This document shows, one piece after another, positions 1 through 7,540 of a DNA stretch of 13,699 nt (positions are counted from its first letter, which is position 1; the number at the start of each line of letters is the position of its first letter). Origin of the DNA: CBDVAK01 sp965371945 (GTDB lineage: Bacteria > Pseudomonadota > Gammaproteobacteria > Competibacterales > JAHEDQ01). The notes beneath the pieces were generated by a model, which saw nothing but the letters and a program-made list of their open reading frames with translations, had not been told where the DNA came from and did not search any database. The translations under genes and the position numbers were made by a program. The DNA lies in assembly GCA_965371945.1 (NCBI GenBank), contig CBDVAK010000069.1, forward strand, positions 1 through 13,699. Reading direction: 5' to 3'.

Positions 1-2476
1 CGGCAATGGGGGGTTGATTCAGCACCCCGCGAGTGGCGCTCAACCCGGCCAGACTCACACCCACGATGCCGAACACAGCACCAAGCAGCCACAGCAGCGG
101 ATCGAGGCGGTAGCCAAAGCCGAACAAGAACTCGCCGAGGCCATAACCCAGTACCGAGGCAGCCAATGCCGCCACCACTCCCGACAACAACCCCAGGGTG
201 GCAAACTCCGCCAACAGACTGCCGATGACCACGCGCCGTCCCGCCCCCAGCGTACGCAACACCGCGCTCTCTCTGATTCGTTCGTCGCGGGTAGCCTGCA
301 CTGCGGCGTAGAGCACGACCAGACCGGCCAGCACGGTAAACCCGAACACGAACTCCACCGCCAGCGCCACCCGGTCGATGATGCCACGCACCCTGACCAT
401 CAGTGCATCGACATCCAGTACCGTTACCGAAGGGAAGGCCCGCACCAGTTCCGTCAGCAACTGCTGCCGCTGGTCACCGAGATAGAAGCTGGTGATCCAG
501 GTACCGGGATAGTCGTCCAGCACCCCGCGCGGAAACAGCACGAAAAAATTGGGGCGAAAAGTATCCCACTTGACCTCGCGCAGGCTGGTCACCGGTGCTT
601 CGATGGCAACGCCGGCAATCAAGAACCTGAGGTTGTCGCCGAGTCGGATACCCAGGGTTTCGGCGATATCCCGCTCGATAGAGATCTGCGCCTGATCGTC
701 GCCTTGCTGCCACCACCGTCCCGCCACCAGCCGGTTTCCGACCTGCAGAGCGTCAGCCCAGGAAAGGTTGAACTCACGCTCCGCCAAGCGCCGCGCCCGT
801 GGGTTCTGGTACGCCTCCGGGGTCACCTTGCTACCGTTGATCGTGGTCAGACGTCCACGCACCATGGGAAACAGACCGGCGGTTTCCACCCCGCGGGCAC
901 CCAGAAATGCCTGCAGTGGCTCGACCTCACCCGGCTGGATGTTGATCAGGAAAAAATTGGGCGCCCCCGGAGGCAGACTGGCACGCCAGGCCGACAACAG
1001 ATCAGTGCGCACCAGGGTAAGTACCAGCAGCACCATGATCCCCAACCCCAGCGCCACCACCTGGACCACGGTGCCGGCTCCACGGCGGGCGATATTGGCG
1101 AGCCCGAAGCGCCACGCAACCCCCACCTTGCCTCGCAAATGGCCCAGACCCTGCACCAACAGCCAGGCCGCCACCGCCAACACCAGCAAAGTGACCACGC
1201 AACCCGCCAGCACCCAGGCGGCCAGGCCGGTATCTCCTGCCTGCCACAGCATCAGCGCGGCCACCCCCGCGACCGCAATCAGATAGGTCCATACGGAGGT
1301 CCGTCCCCAACCACCGAGATCTTCCCGCAGCACCCTTACCGGGGCAACGTCACGCAAGCGCAATATCGGGGGCAGACCAAAACCGAGCAATGCCACCAGA
1401 CCGGTGACCAGGGCCGGAAACAACGGCCACAGCGATGGCGCGGGCAGATCACCGGCAACCACCTGACCCAGTATCTCTGCCAGCAGTTGCTGGGCCAGGA
1501 AACCAGCCGCGCCCCCGACCAGACCCGCCACCAGCCCCAGCATGGTCATCTCAACAACCAGTATCCGCGTGATCAAACCCTGGGTGGCTCCGAGACAACG
1601 CATCACCGCCACGCCGGCGCGGTGCCGATCAGCAAAGCGCCGCGCCGCGACCGCGATCGCCACCCCCGCCAACACCACACTGACCATGGCAGCGAGCCCC
1701 AGAAACTGCCCGGCGCGGTGCAGCGCGGTACGCAGTTCCGGGCGTGCATCCTGAAGACCTCGGAGATGCTGGCCCGGTTGCAGTTCACCCAGGGCCCAGC
1801 GCCGGTAGTCGCCGATACGCTCGCCAGGTCCCGCCAGCATCAAGCGGTAGTGCAGATGGCTGCCGGGTTGAACCAGCTGTGTCATGGGCACATCGGCCAG
1901 GCTCATCATCAGCCGTGGCGCGATCGCGAACATCTCGCCGCCTCGATCCGGCTCAAAGGTCAACACCGCGGCAATTCGCAGATCGATGGCTCCGACTCCG
2001 ACCCGGTCACCGACGCGCAATTCCAGTGCCTGCAACAAACGCTGTTCCAGCCAGGCCTGCCCTGGCGGGGGGCCACCCACCACGGTGCGTTCGACGCCGA
2101 ACATGCGGTCTGACACCCGCAACGAGCCGCGCAGTGGATAGGCACCGCCAACCGCCTTCACTTCGGCAAGCTCGGTGCGTTCACCGGCCAGCAAGACACT
2201 GCGAAATGCCTGGCTTTGTGCACTGTCGAGGCCGATCCGCCTGGCCCCCTCGAGCAGCTCGACAGGTAACGGCTGGTGCGAATCGACCACCAGATCCGCA
2301 GCCTGCAGCTCGGCTCCCTGGCGCTCCATGACCAGGCGAACGCGATCGGTAAAAAAACCCACCGACGAGACACTGGCCACCGAAATCAACAGCGCGGTCG
2401 CCAGCACGCCAAGTTCACCACCGCGCCAGTCCCGGTGCAGGGCGGACCATGCCAGCGTCAGTATCCTCATCGACAT
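1..2476 (-). CDS. ybbP: ABC transporter permease, YbbP/FtsX-like (3' end off window)
   Basis: Inner-membrane permease of the YbbA-YbbP type, which belongs to the MacB/FtsX-fold transporters that act on lipophilic or envelope substrates. Reading the minus strand from an ATG at 2476, the frame stays open for 825 codons to the window edge. E. coli YbbP has 804 residues, so only a few C-terminal residues should be missing. The N-terminus (MSMRILTLAWSALHRDWR) leads into a first membrane segment at about residues 22-39. It is followed by a large periplasmic domain, a core of hydrophobic segments at about 255-278, 306-330, 349-372, 394-410, 417-440 and 468-488, a second soluble domain, and C-terminal segments at about 701-725, 752-780 and 793-813. 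This duplicated FtsX layout is typical of the family. The start overlaps the ATPase stop (TGATG), so translation is probably coupled. The long plus-strand frame over this gene is its antisense shadow. Substrate unknown. Confidence 0.9.
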   Translation of the reverse strand, partial: MSMRILTLAWSALHRDWRGGELGVLATALLISVASVSSVGFFTDRVRLVMERQGAELQAADLVVDSHQPLPVELLEGARRIGLDSAQSQAFRSVLLAGERTELAEVKAVGGAYPLRGSLRVSDRMFGVERTVVGGPPPGQAWLEQRLLQALELRVGDRVGVGAIDLRIAAVLTFEPDRGGEMFAIAPRLMMSLADVPMTQLVQPGSHLHYRLMLAGPGERIGDYRRWALGELQPGQHLRGLQDARPELRTALHRAGQFLGLAAMVSVVLAGVAIAVAARRFADRHRAGVAVMRCLGATQGLITRILVVEMTMLGLVAGLVGGAAGFLAQQLLAEILGQVVAGDLPAPSLWPLFPALVTGLVALLGFGLPPILRLRDVAPVRVLREDLGGWGRTSVWTYLIAVAGVAALMLWQAGDTGLAAWVLAGCVVTLLVLAVAAWLLVQGLGHLRGKVGVAWRFGLANIARRGAGTVVQVVALGLGIMVLLVLTLVRTDLLSAWRASLPPGAPNFFLINIQPGEVEPLQAFLGARGVETAGLFPMVRGRLTTINGSKVTPEAYQNPRARRLAEREFNLSWADALQVGNRLVAGRWWQQGDDQAQISIERDIAETLGIRLGDNLRFLIAGVAIEAPVTSLREVKWDTFRPNFFVLFPRGVLDDYPGTWITSFYLGDQRQQLLTELVRAFPSVTVLDVDALMVRVRGIIDRVALAVEFVFGFTVLAGLVVLYAAVQATRDERIRESAVLRTLGAGRRVVIGSLLAEFATLGLLSGVVAALAASVLGYGLGEFLFGFGYRLDPLLWLLGAVFGIVGVSLAGLSATRGVLNQPPIA

Positions 2477-3186
2477 CACAGTTCGGCCAGCCGCCCTGCA
2501 TCCAGCTCCAGACGCCGGTCGCAGAGCCCGGCGAGGCGGACGTCATGAGTCACCAGCACCAGGGTCGTGGCGCTCTCACGATTCAACGAAAACAGCAATT
2601 GGATGATCCGCTCACCCGTGTTGCGATCCAGATTGCCGGTCGGCTCGTCCGCGAACAGCACATCCGGACCGGCCGCGAACGCCCGCGCGATCGCGACCCG
2701 TTGTTGTTCGCCGCCGGACAGTTGACGCGGGTAGTGACCCTCGCGCTGCTGCAACCCAACCCGCTGCATAACCTCCCGCGCCCGCGGCTGTGCATCCGCG
2801 TGTCCGGCCAGCTCCAGCGGCAGCATGACGTTCTCGAGGGCAGTCAACGCCGGTAACAACTGAAATGACTGGAACACGAACCCGACCCGGTCCGCGCGCA
2901 GCCGGGCGCGGCCGTCCTCGTCCAGGCTCCCGAGATCGGCGCCGGCGAGCAGAACCCGACCACTGCCCGGGTCGTCCAGACCGGCCAGTATCCCCAACAG
3001 GGTCGATTTGCCGGAGCCCGAAGCACCGAGTATGGCGACTGATTCGCCAGCCGCCACCGACAGATTTGCACCGTCGAGTATGATCAGCTCGCCTTCCGGG
3101 CTGGGGATGCGCTTGCCCAGGTTCTCGGCACGCACCATGGCAACGGAGTCCACCGCTTCATTCATCGCCGACAGTACCCATCGCAT
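2476..3186 (-). CDS. ybbA: ABC transporter ATP-binding protein, YbbA/LolD-like
   Basis: Cytoplasmic nucleotide-binding subunit that would power the adjacent YbbP-like permease. All ABC motifs are visible: Walker A GASGSGKST at residues 54-62, Q-loop around Q106 (FVFQSF), signature LSGGEQQR at 156-163, Walker B DVLFADEP at 175-182 and the H-loop histidine H214 (VTHD). The stretch LLFSLNRE is also typical of YbbA. Two starts are plausible. The ATG at 3186 (236 residues) has a GGA about 7 nt upstream. The ATG at 3165 gives 229 residues, closer to the 228 of E. coli YbbA, but has no clear ribosome-binding site. Its stop overlaps the permease start, so the two form one operon. In E. coli the divergent neighbour of ybbA is the esterase tesA; here a flavodoxin gene takes that place. 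LolD and MacB ATPases are close paralogues, but the partner permease favours YbbA. Confidence 0.93.
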   Translation of the reverse strand: MRWVLSAMNEAVDSVAMVRAENLGKRIPSPEGELIILDGANLSVAAGESVAILGASGSGKSTLLGILAGLDDPGSGRVLLAGADLGSLDEDGRARLRADRVGFVFQSFQLLPALTALENVMLPLELAGHADAQPRAREVMQRVGLQQREGHYPRQLSGGEQQRVAIARAFAAGPDVLFADEPTGNLDRNTGERIIQLLFSLNRESATTLVLVTHDVRLAGLCDRRLELDAGRLAEL

Positions 3187-3236
3187 GCGGGATTCCGAGC
3201 ATGTAGCGCTTCCAATACGAGCGAAATCCTGGGTAA

Positions 3237-3248
3237 GACGGGTATAAC
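3237..3248 (+). promoter_or_regulatory. Possible -10 region of the flavodoxin gene
   Basis: The segment GACGGGTATAAC lies 36 bp upstream of the flavodoxin start and contains a TATAAC hexamer (3243-3248) that could be a -10 element. No convincing -35 hexamer is seen at 16-18 bp upstream. The 10-mer GACGGGTATA recurs exactly upstream of gor at 5876-5885, which is why it is listed. This is inference from position and repetition only. Confidence 0.3.
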
Positions 3249-3283
3249 ATTGGCAGCTGTGCCAGCAAGAAGTTCCAGCCTGT

Positions 3284-3745
3284 ATGAAGCATCTGTTGAT
3301 CGTCTACCATTCGCAAACCGGCAATACTCACTCGATGGCCGAAGCAGTCTACCGCGGTGCAACCCACTGTGATATCGAAAACACCCACACCCGTCTGCTG
3401 CGCGCCGCCGAGGCCGGGGTGGATGAGCTGTTGTGGGCCGACGGCTTGTTGCTCGGCACCCCGGAGAACTTCGGCTACATGTCCGGGGCGCTCAAGGATT
3501 TTCTCGACCGCACCTACTATCCGGTCGAGGGGCGTATCGACAACCTCCCCTACAGCGTGTTCATCAGCGCCGGCAATGATGGCAGCGGTGCGCTGTCGAG
3601 CATACGCAGAATCGCCAAGGGTTATCCCTTTCAAGAGGTCGTCGAACCGATCATCGCCACCGGAACACTCACCCCGCAGATCCTGGCTGACTGCGAGGAG
3701 ATGGGCATGACGCTGGCTGCCGGCCTCGAACTAGGCATCTACTGA
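3284..3745 (+). CDS. Flavodoxin-family FMN-binding protein
   Basis: Small (153-residue) single-domain protein with a flavodoxin-like fold, probably an FMN-binding electron carrier or NAD(P)H-dependent reductase in the cytoplasm. The N-terminus MKHLLIVYHSQTGNTHSMAE is the first beta strand followed by the FMN phosphate loop S10-Q-T-G-N-T15. A second flavin-contact region is seen at residues 58-79 (GTPENFGYMSGALKDFLDRT), as in the flavodoxin/WrbA/NADPH-dependent FMN reductase families. No iron-sulfur cysteine motif and no signal peptide are present. The ATG at 3284 directly precedes the first beta strand and is the natural start, although the upstream AGAAG is only a weak ribosome-binding site. 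It is divergent from ybbA and converges on prlC, overlapping its end by 15 bp. The physiological partner cannot be read from the sequence. Confidence 0.88.
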   Translation: MKHLLIVYHSQTGNTHSMAEAVYRGATHCDIENTHTRLLRAAEAGVDELLWADGLLLGTPENFGYMSGALKDFLDRTYYPVEGRIDNLPYSVFISAGNDGSGALSSIRRIAKGYPFQEVVEPIIATGTLTPQILADCEEMGMTLAAGLELGIY

Positions 3746-5785
3746 CCCTCGGGCGGTGATGCCGGAATGTTCGAGCAGCGGCTCAACCCTGGGTTTGCGT
3801 CCACGGAATGCGACGAAATTGTCCATTGCGCGGCGTGAACCCCCCATTTCCAGTACCTCGCGCAAATAACGCCGGCCGGTCTCACGGTCGAAGATACCGT
3901 GGTCGAGAAAACTCGAAAATGCATCCGCGGCCAGCACTTCCGCCCACTTGTAGCTGTAGTAACCCGCCGCGTAACCCCCCGCGAATATGTGACTGAACGC
4001 ATGCGGGAAACGAGCAAAATCCGGTACCGGGGCAACCGCCACCCGATCCCGAACCCGGTGCCAGAGATCCAGGATGGGCGTCGGGCGTATCGGATCGTAG
4101 CCGGCATGCAATTCAAAATCGAACAACGCGAACTCGAGCTGACGGACCATCTGCATCGCCGTTTGGAACGTGCGGGCGGCGCGCATGCGCTGATATAGCG
4201 AATCGGGCAACCGCTCACCACTTTGGTAGTGGCCGGAGATCAGGTCCAGCGCCTCGCGTTCCCAGCACCAGTTCTCCATCAACTGGCTGGGGAGTTCCAC
4301 CGCATCCCACTCGACGCCGTTGATGCCGGCGACGGCGGCGCAGTCGACGCGGGTCAGCATGTGGTGCAGGGCATGGCCAAACTCATGGAACAGGGTGATG
4401 ACTTCGTCGTGAGTGAACAGGGCGGGATCTTCCCCCAACGGGGGGGTGAAATTGCAGGTGATATAGGCGACCGGTGTCTGAACTCCCGCGGGCAGACGCC
4501 GCCGGCCGCGATAGTCACTCATCCAGGCGCCGCCCCGCTTGTTGGCGCGAGCATAAAGATCCATATACAGAAGAGCGCGTATTCCGCTATCGTTGTCGAC
4601 AACTTGGTAGCAACGCACATCCGGGTGCCACACGTCGATGTCGTCGCGGCACTGCAAGCGAACCCCGAACAGCGTCTCGGCCACCGCGAACAGACCGGAA
4701 ACCACCCGTGCCTCAGGAAAATAGGGTCGCAACATTTCCTGAGACACGTCGTACTCGCTGACACGCAGCTTTTCCGAGTAGTAGGCGACATCCCATGCTT
4801 CGAGCACAACCACACCATGCTCTTTGCGGGCGAACTCCCCGAGCGCAGAGAACTCACGCTGAGCCTGCGGTCGCGACCGGGCTGCCAGATCCTCGAGGAA
4901 TCCGATCACCTCTTGTGCCGATTCCGCCATCTTGGTCGCCAGCGAGCGTTCCGCGAAGTTGCCAAAGCCGGTCAGTTCCGCCGCTTCATGACGCAGAGCG
5001 AGAATCTGCGCCATGACGGCACCGTTGTCGAAGCGACCCTCATCGGGCCCCTGGTCGGAGCCACGGGTCACGAATGCCTGATAGGCCTGGCGACGCAGTT
5101 CGCGGTCGTCGGCGTGCATCATCACCGGCAGATAGCTGGGCGATTCCAGGGTCAGCAGCCAGCCATCGAGATCTTTGCGGGCCGCATTCTGGCGCAGTAC
5201 GCCCAAAGCGCTGGCGGGGACCCCGGCCAGACGATCCGGGTCAGTGATATGCAGGGTCCAGGATTGGGTGGCATCGAGCACGTTGTCCTGAAACCGGGAC
5301 TGCAGTGTGGACAACTGCTGCATGATCTCCTTGAACCGGGTCTTGCTGTGCTCGGGCAGGTCAACCCCGGCAAGCCTGAAATCGCGCAGGGCATGCTCCA
5401 GCGCCATGCGAAATTGCGCTGGTAAGCGGCTGGCGTCGGGTGCTTCGGCCAAAGCCCGGTAAGCGCGGTGCAATGACACATTCTGAGCCAGCTCGGTGTG
5501 ATAGGCACTGAGTTTGGGCAGGCAGGCATTGTAAGCGCCACGCAACGGCTCGCTGTTGAGCACGGCATTCAGGTGACTGACCGGTGACCAGGTACGGTGC
5601 AGCCGGTCTTCCATTTCCTCCAGCGGCGGGATCAGGTGGTCCCAGTCGAACCGCTCGGCAGCCACGATCCGGGCGATACCCTCCCGGTTGTCGGCCAGCA
5701 CCTGGTCGATCGCCGTTTCGACCTGTGCCGGGCGTATGCGTGAAAATGGCGGCAGATCACGCATTTCCAACAGTGGATTTGGCAT
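3731..5785 (-). CDS. prlC: Oligopeptidase A (M3 zinc metallopeptidase)
   Basis: Cytoplasmic zinc oligopeptidase (OpdA/PrlC, peptidase family M3) that degrades short peptides, including cleaved signal peptides. The zinc site is intact: HEFGH at residues 467-471, with the third ligand expected to be the glutamate near residue 497 in WDAVELPSQ. E. coli OpdA has its HEFGH at almost the same place. The C-terminal catalytic region also shows the family motif FAGGYAAGYYSYKWAEVLAADAF, here in two parts: FAGGYAAGYYSYKW and then AEVLAADAF. The ATG at 5785 is preferred over the upstream in-frame ATGs at 5932/5929. It has AGGA 9 nt upstream, gives 684 residues (E. coli 680), and begins with the typical MPNPLLEMRDLPPFSRIRP. 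An upstream start would also run through the regulatory repeats and to the gor start. Its 3' end overlaps the flavodoxin gene on the opposite strand. Confidence 0.96.
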   Translation of the reverse strand: MPNPLLEMRDLPPFSRIRPAQVETAIDQVLADNREGIARIVAAERFDWDHLIPPLEEMEDRLHRTWSPVSHLNAVLNSEPLRGAYNACLPKLSAYHTELAQNVSLHRAYRALAEAPDASRLPAQFRMALEHALRDFRLAGVDLPEHSKTRFKEIMQQLSTLQSRFQDNVLDATQSWTLHITDPDRLAGVPASALGVLRQNAARKDLDGWLLTLESPSYLPVMMHADDRELRRQAYQAFVTRGSDQGPDEGRFDNGAVMAQILALRHEAAELTGFGNFAERSLATKMAESAQEVIGFLEDLAARSRPQAQREFSALGEFARKEHGVVVLEAWDVAYYSEKLRVSEYDVSQEMLRPYFPEARVVSGLFAVAETLFGVRLQCRDDIDVWHPDVRCYQVVDNDSGIRALLYMDLYARANKRGGAWMSDYRGRRRLPAGVQTPVAYITCNFTPPLGEDPALFTHDEVITLFHEFGHALHHMLTRVDCAAVAGINGVEWDAVELPSQLMENWCWEREALDLISGHYQSGERLPDSLYQRMRAARTFQTAMQMVRQLEFALFDFELHAGYDPIRPTPILDLWHRVRDRVAVAPVPDFARFPHAFSHIFAGGYAAGYYSYKWAEVLAADAFSSFLDHGIFDRETGRRYLREVLEMGGSRRAMDNFVAFRGRKPRVEPLLEHSGITARGSVDA

Positions 5786-5862
5786 GGTGTCGGATCCTGT
5801 GGGCAGGGTTGCTGTCGGCGCTAGGTCGGGTCCGTGTTGAGGCGATATTCCACCGATCGCCT

Positions 5863-5885
5863 TATACCCGCGTGTGACGGGTATA
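5863..5885. repeat. Inverted repeat in the prlC-gor divergent region
   Basis: A perfect 8-bp inverted repeat: TATACCCG (5863-5870), a 7-bp spacer, then CGGGTATA (5878-5885). Each arm carries a TATA-type hexamer that could serve as a -10 element, TATAAG toward prlC on the minus strand and TATAGT toward gor on the plus strand. It could therefore be a back-to-back promoter pair, an operator, or both. No good -35 hexamers are visible. Confidence 0.5.
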
Positions 5886-5890
5886 GTTGC

Positions 5891-5900
5891 CGGGTACCCG
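5891..5900. repeat. Palindrome CGGGTACCCG in gor leader
   Basis: Perfect 10-bp palindrome just downstream of the possible gor -10 element. It repeats the CGGGTA half-site of the neighbouring inverted repeat. The flanking GTTG (5886-5889) and CAAC (5901-5904) are also complementary, with one extra C, so a short RNA hairpin at the start of the gor message is possible. Function unknown; an operator role is inference. Confidence 0.4.
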
Positions 5901-5930
5901 CAACGCGCCAAAGCCGGAGAGAATACCATC

Positions 5931-7280
5931 ATGGGCCAGCACTACGACCTCATCAGTATCGGTGCCGGCAGCGGCGGCCTCTCGGTAGCCGAGCGCGCCG
6001 CCCGCTACGGTGCCCGTTGCCTGGTGATCGAGAAGGGCCGATTGGGCGGGACTTGCGTCAACGTCGGCTGCGTCCCCAAGAAGATCATGTGGTACACAGC
6101 GGATCTGGCACATGCACTTCGCGATGCACCGGGTTACGGTTTTCGCTTCGAAGCGCCTGAATTCGACTGGCCAACCATCCAGCAGGCGCGTGACCGCTAC
6201 ATCAAGGGGATCAACGAATGGTATGTCACCTACCTGGCCGACTCCAATGTCGACCTGGTCCGGGGCGAGGCGCGCTTTTCGGCACCGGACACCATCGAGG
6301 TCGCCGGTGAGCATTACAGTGCGGATCACCTGATCATCGCCAGCGGTGGCTACCCGACCATTCCGGATCTGCCAGGCGCTGATCTCGGCATCACATCGGA
6401 TGGTTTCTTCGAACTCGATCACCTGCCGCCGCGGGTGGCGGTGGTCGGCGCCGGCTATATCGCAGTGGAACTGGCTGGCATGCTCAACGCGCTGGGCAGC
6501 GAAGTCAGCCTGTTGTTGCGCAAGCAACAGTTCCTGCGCAGCTTCGACGCGATGCTGCGCGAGACCCTGATGGAGGAAATGATCAAGGACGGTGTCAACA
6601 TCCTGCCGGCCACCCAGGTGCAAGCACTGGAGGCATTGGACGACGGCTCGCTATGCGTCAAGTGCTCCGGGTCCAACTGGCAGCTGCATGTCGATACCCT
6701 GATCTGGGCGATCGGTCGCAGCCTGTCGACCGGCGATCTCGGCCTCGATGCCGCCGGCGTCGAACTGAAACAAGACGGCACCATTTCCACCGATCGCTTC
6801 CAGAACACCAATGTCCCCGGTATCTACGCGATCGGGGATGTTACCGGCAACTTCCAGTTGACGCCGGTCGCCATCGCCGCCGGCCGACGTCTGGCGGACC
6901 GATTGTTCGATGGCAAGACCGAGCGCCACCTGCCCTATGAGAACATTCCCAGCGTGGTGTTCAGCCACCCGCCGATCGGCACTGTCGGTTTGACCGAAGA
7001 GCGGGCCCGTGCCACCCATGGCCCATCGGTGAAAATCTACCAGTCCCGCTTCACACCCATGTACTACACACCGGTGAAACACAAGCAGTTGACCGCAATG
7101 AAACTGGTCTGCGTCGGCGCGAAGGAGCGTATCGTCGGTTGCCACATCATCGGTCGCGGCGCGGACGAGATGCTGCAGGGTTTCGCGGTTGCGATCCGTA
7201 TGGGTGCGACCAAACAGGATTTCGACGACACCGTGGCACTGCACCCCACCAGCGCTGAAGAACTGGTGACCATGCGTTGA
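5931..7280 (+). CDS. gor: Glutathione-disulfide reductase
   Basis: FAD-dependent cytoplasmic enzyme that reduces oxidised glutathione with NADPH, keeping the thiol pool reduced. The FAD-binding Rossmann motif GAGSGG is at residues 11-16. The redox-active disulfide is C42/C47 in GGTCVNVGCVPKK, at exactly the E. coli positions. The second nucleotide-binding motif GAGYIA starts at 173, and the two arginines that select NADPH are R197 (LRK) and R203 (LRSFD). The C-terminus carries the active-site histidine H438 in HPTSAEELVTMR. The start at 5931 has GGAGA about 10 nt upstream and gives 449 residues (E. coli 450); a longer in-frame version from 5874 would add unrelated residues. It is divergent from prlC, and a hairpin follows its stop directly. 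Lipoamide or trypanothione reductases are ruled out by the combination of residues. Confidence 0.97.
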   Translation: MGQHYDLISIGAGSGGLSVAERAARYGARCLVIEKGRLGGTCVNVGCVPKKIMWYTADLAHALRDAPGYGFRFEAPEFDWPTIQQARDRYIKGINEWYVTYLADSNVDLVRGEARFSAPDTIEVAGEHYSADHLIIASGGYPTIPDLPGADLGITSDGFFELDHLPPRVAVVGAGYIAVELAGMLNALGSEVSLLLRKQQFLRSFDAMLRETLMEEMIKDGVNILPATQVQALEALDDGSLCVKCSGSNWQLHVDTLIWAIGRSLSTGDLGLDAAGVELKQDGTISTDRFQNTNVPGIYAIGDVTGNFQLTPVAIAAGRRLADRLFDGKTERHLPYENIPSVVFSHPPIGTVGLTEERARATHGPSVKIYQSRFTPMYYTPVKHKQLTAMKLVCVGAKERIVGCHIIGRGADEMLQGFAVAIRMGATKQDFDDTVALHPTSAEELVTMR

Positions 7281-7282
7281 GT

Positions 7283-7310
7283 CCCGACCGGCTTCCATGA
7301 GCCTGTCGGG
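7283..7310 (+). terminator. Stem-loop after gor, without U tract
   Basis: Starts two bases after the gor stop. CCCGAC (7283-7288) and GGCT (7290-7293) pair with AGCC (7300-7303) and GTCGGG (7305-7310) across one C/T mismatch, leaving a 6-nt loop. There is no T run after it, so it is more likely a 3'-end-stabilising or Rho-assisted structure than a full intrinsic terminator. Confidence 0.5.
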
Positions 7311-7340
7311 CGCACGGGTCGTAGCAGCCGCATGAGCGAG

Positions 7341-7349
7341 TTATACACA
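7341..7349 (+). promoter_or_regulatory. DnaA box TTATACACA
   Basis: Matches the accepted DnaA-box consensus TTWTNCACA exactly. It lies about 180 bp upstream of two further boxes on the same strand, which makes a chance match less likely. Binding is inferred, not shown. Confidence 0.45.
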
Positions 7350-7445
7350 CTGCGACCACGCGAGGCCGCAACCGGCAAGATACACGATATTGCTGGCAAG
7401 GAACTTTTTTACAGTCTCGTATCCATTTGAGAAATATGCAGAATA

Positions 7446-7480
7446 AGCCCAGTTCCCTGCGCACAGGAGAAAATTGGGCT
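7446..7480 (+). other. Strong two-part stem-loop, possible small RNA element
   Basis: AGCCCAGTT (7446-7454) pairs with AATTGGGCT (7472-7480) over nine positions, one of them a G-U wobble. Inside it CCTG (7456-7459) pairs with CAGG (7464-7467) around a CGCA loop. It is followed 18 bases later by a terminator-like hairpin with a T tract, so a short terminated RNA could end there. It may be part of a long gor 3' untranslated region, a small RNA, or a DNA structure. I recognise no known RNA family. Confidence 0.4.
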
Positions 7481-7497
7481 GGATCGTGAAAACCCAC

Positions 7498-7523
7498 GCC
7501 CTGACTGGCTCGGGGGCTTTTTT
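7498..7523 (+). terminator. Intrinsic-terminator-like hairpin with T6
   Basis: GCCCTGA (7498-7504) pairs with TC plus GGGGC (7510-7517, one bulged G, one G-U pair) around a 5-nt loop, immediately followed by six T's (7518-7523). It faces the plus strand and would end transcription coming from gor or from a start inside the intergenic region, before priA. The T tract overlaps the DnaA box at 7520. Confidence 0.55.
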
Positions 7524-7540
7524 CCACAGAGTTATCCACA
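7520..7540 (+). promoter_or_regulatory. Tandem DnaA boxes upstream of priA
   Basis: TTTTCCACA (7520-7528) and TTATCCACA (7532-7540) lie in direct orientation, 12 bp start to start; the second is the perfect consensus box. A GTGACA hexamer resembling a -35 element follows at 7542-7547, though no good -10 is seen at the right distance. DnaA binding here could control priA or titrate DnaA; this is inference. Confidence 0.6.

Noticed and set aside
14..2113. Long plus-strand open frame (699 codons) opposite the permease
   Set aside because: It is codon-aligned antisense to the YbbP-like gene, rich in Q, H, P and R, with no family features. The minus strand gives a clear membrane protein.
4223..5425. 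Plus-strand open frame of 400 codons
   Set aside because: Lies entirely antisense to prlC, whose catalytic motifs are unambiguous.
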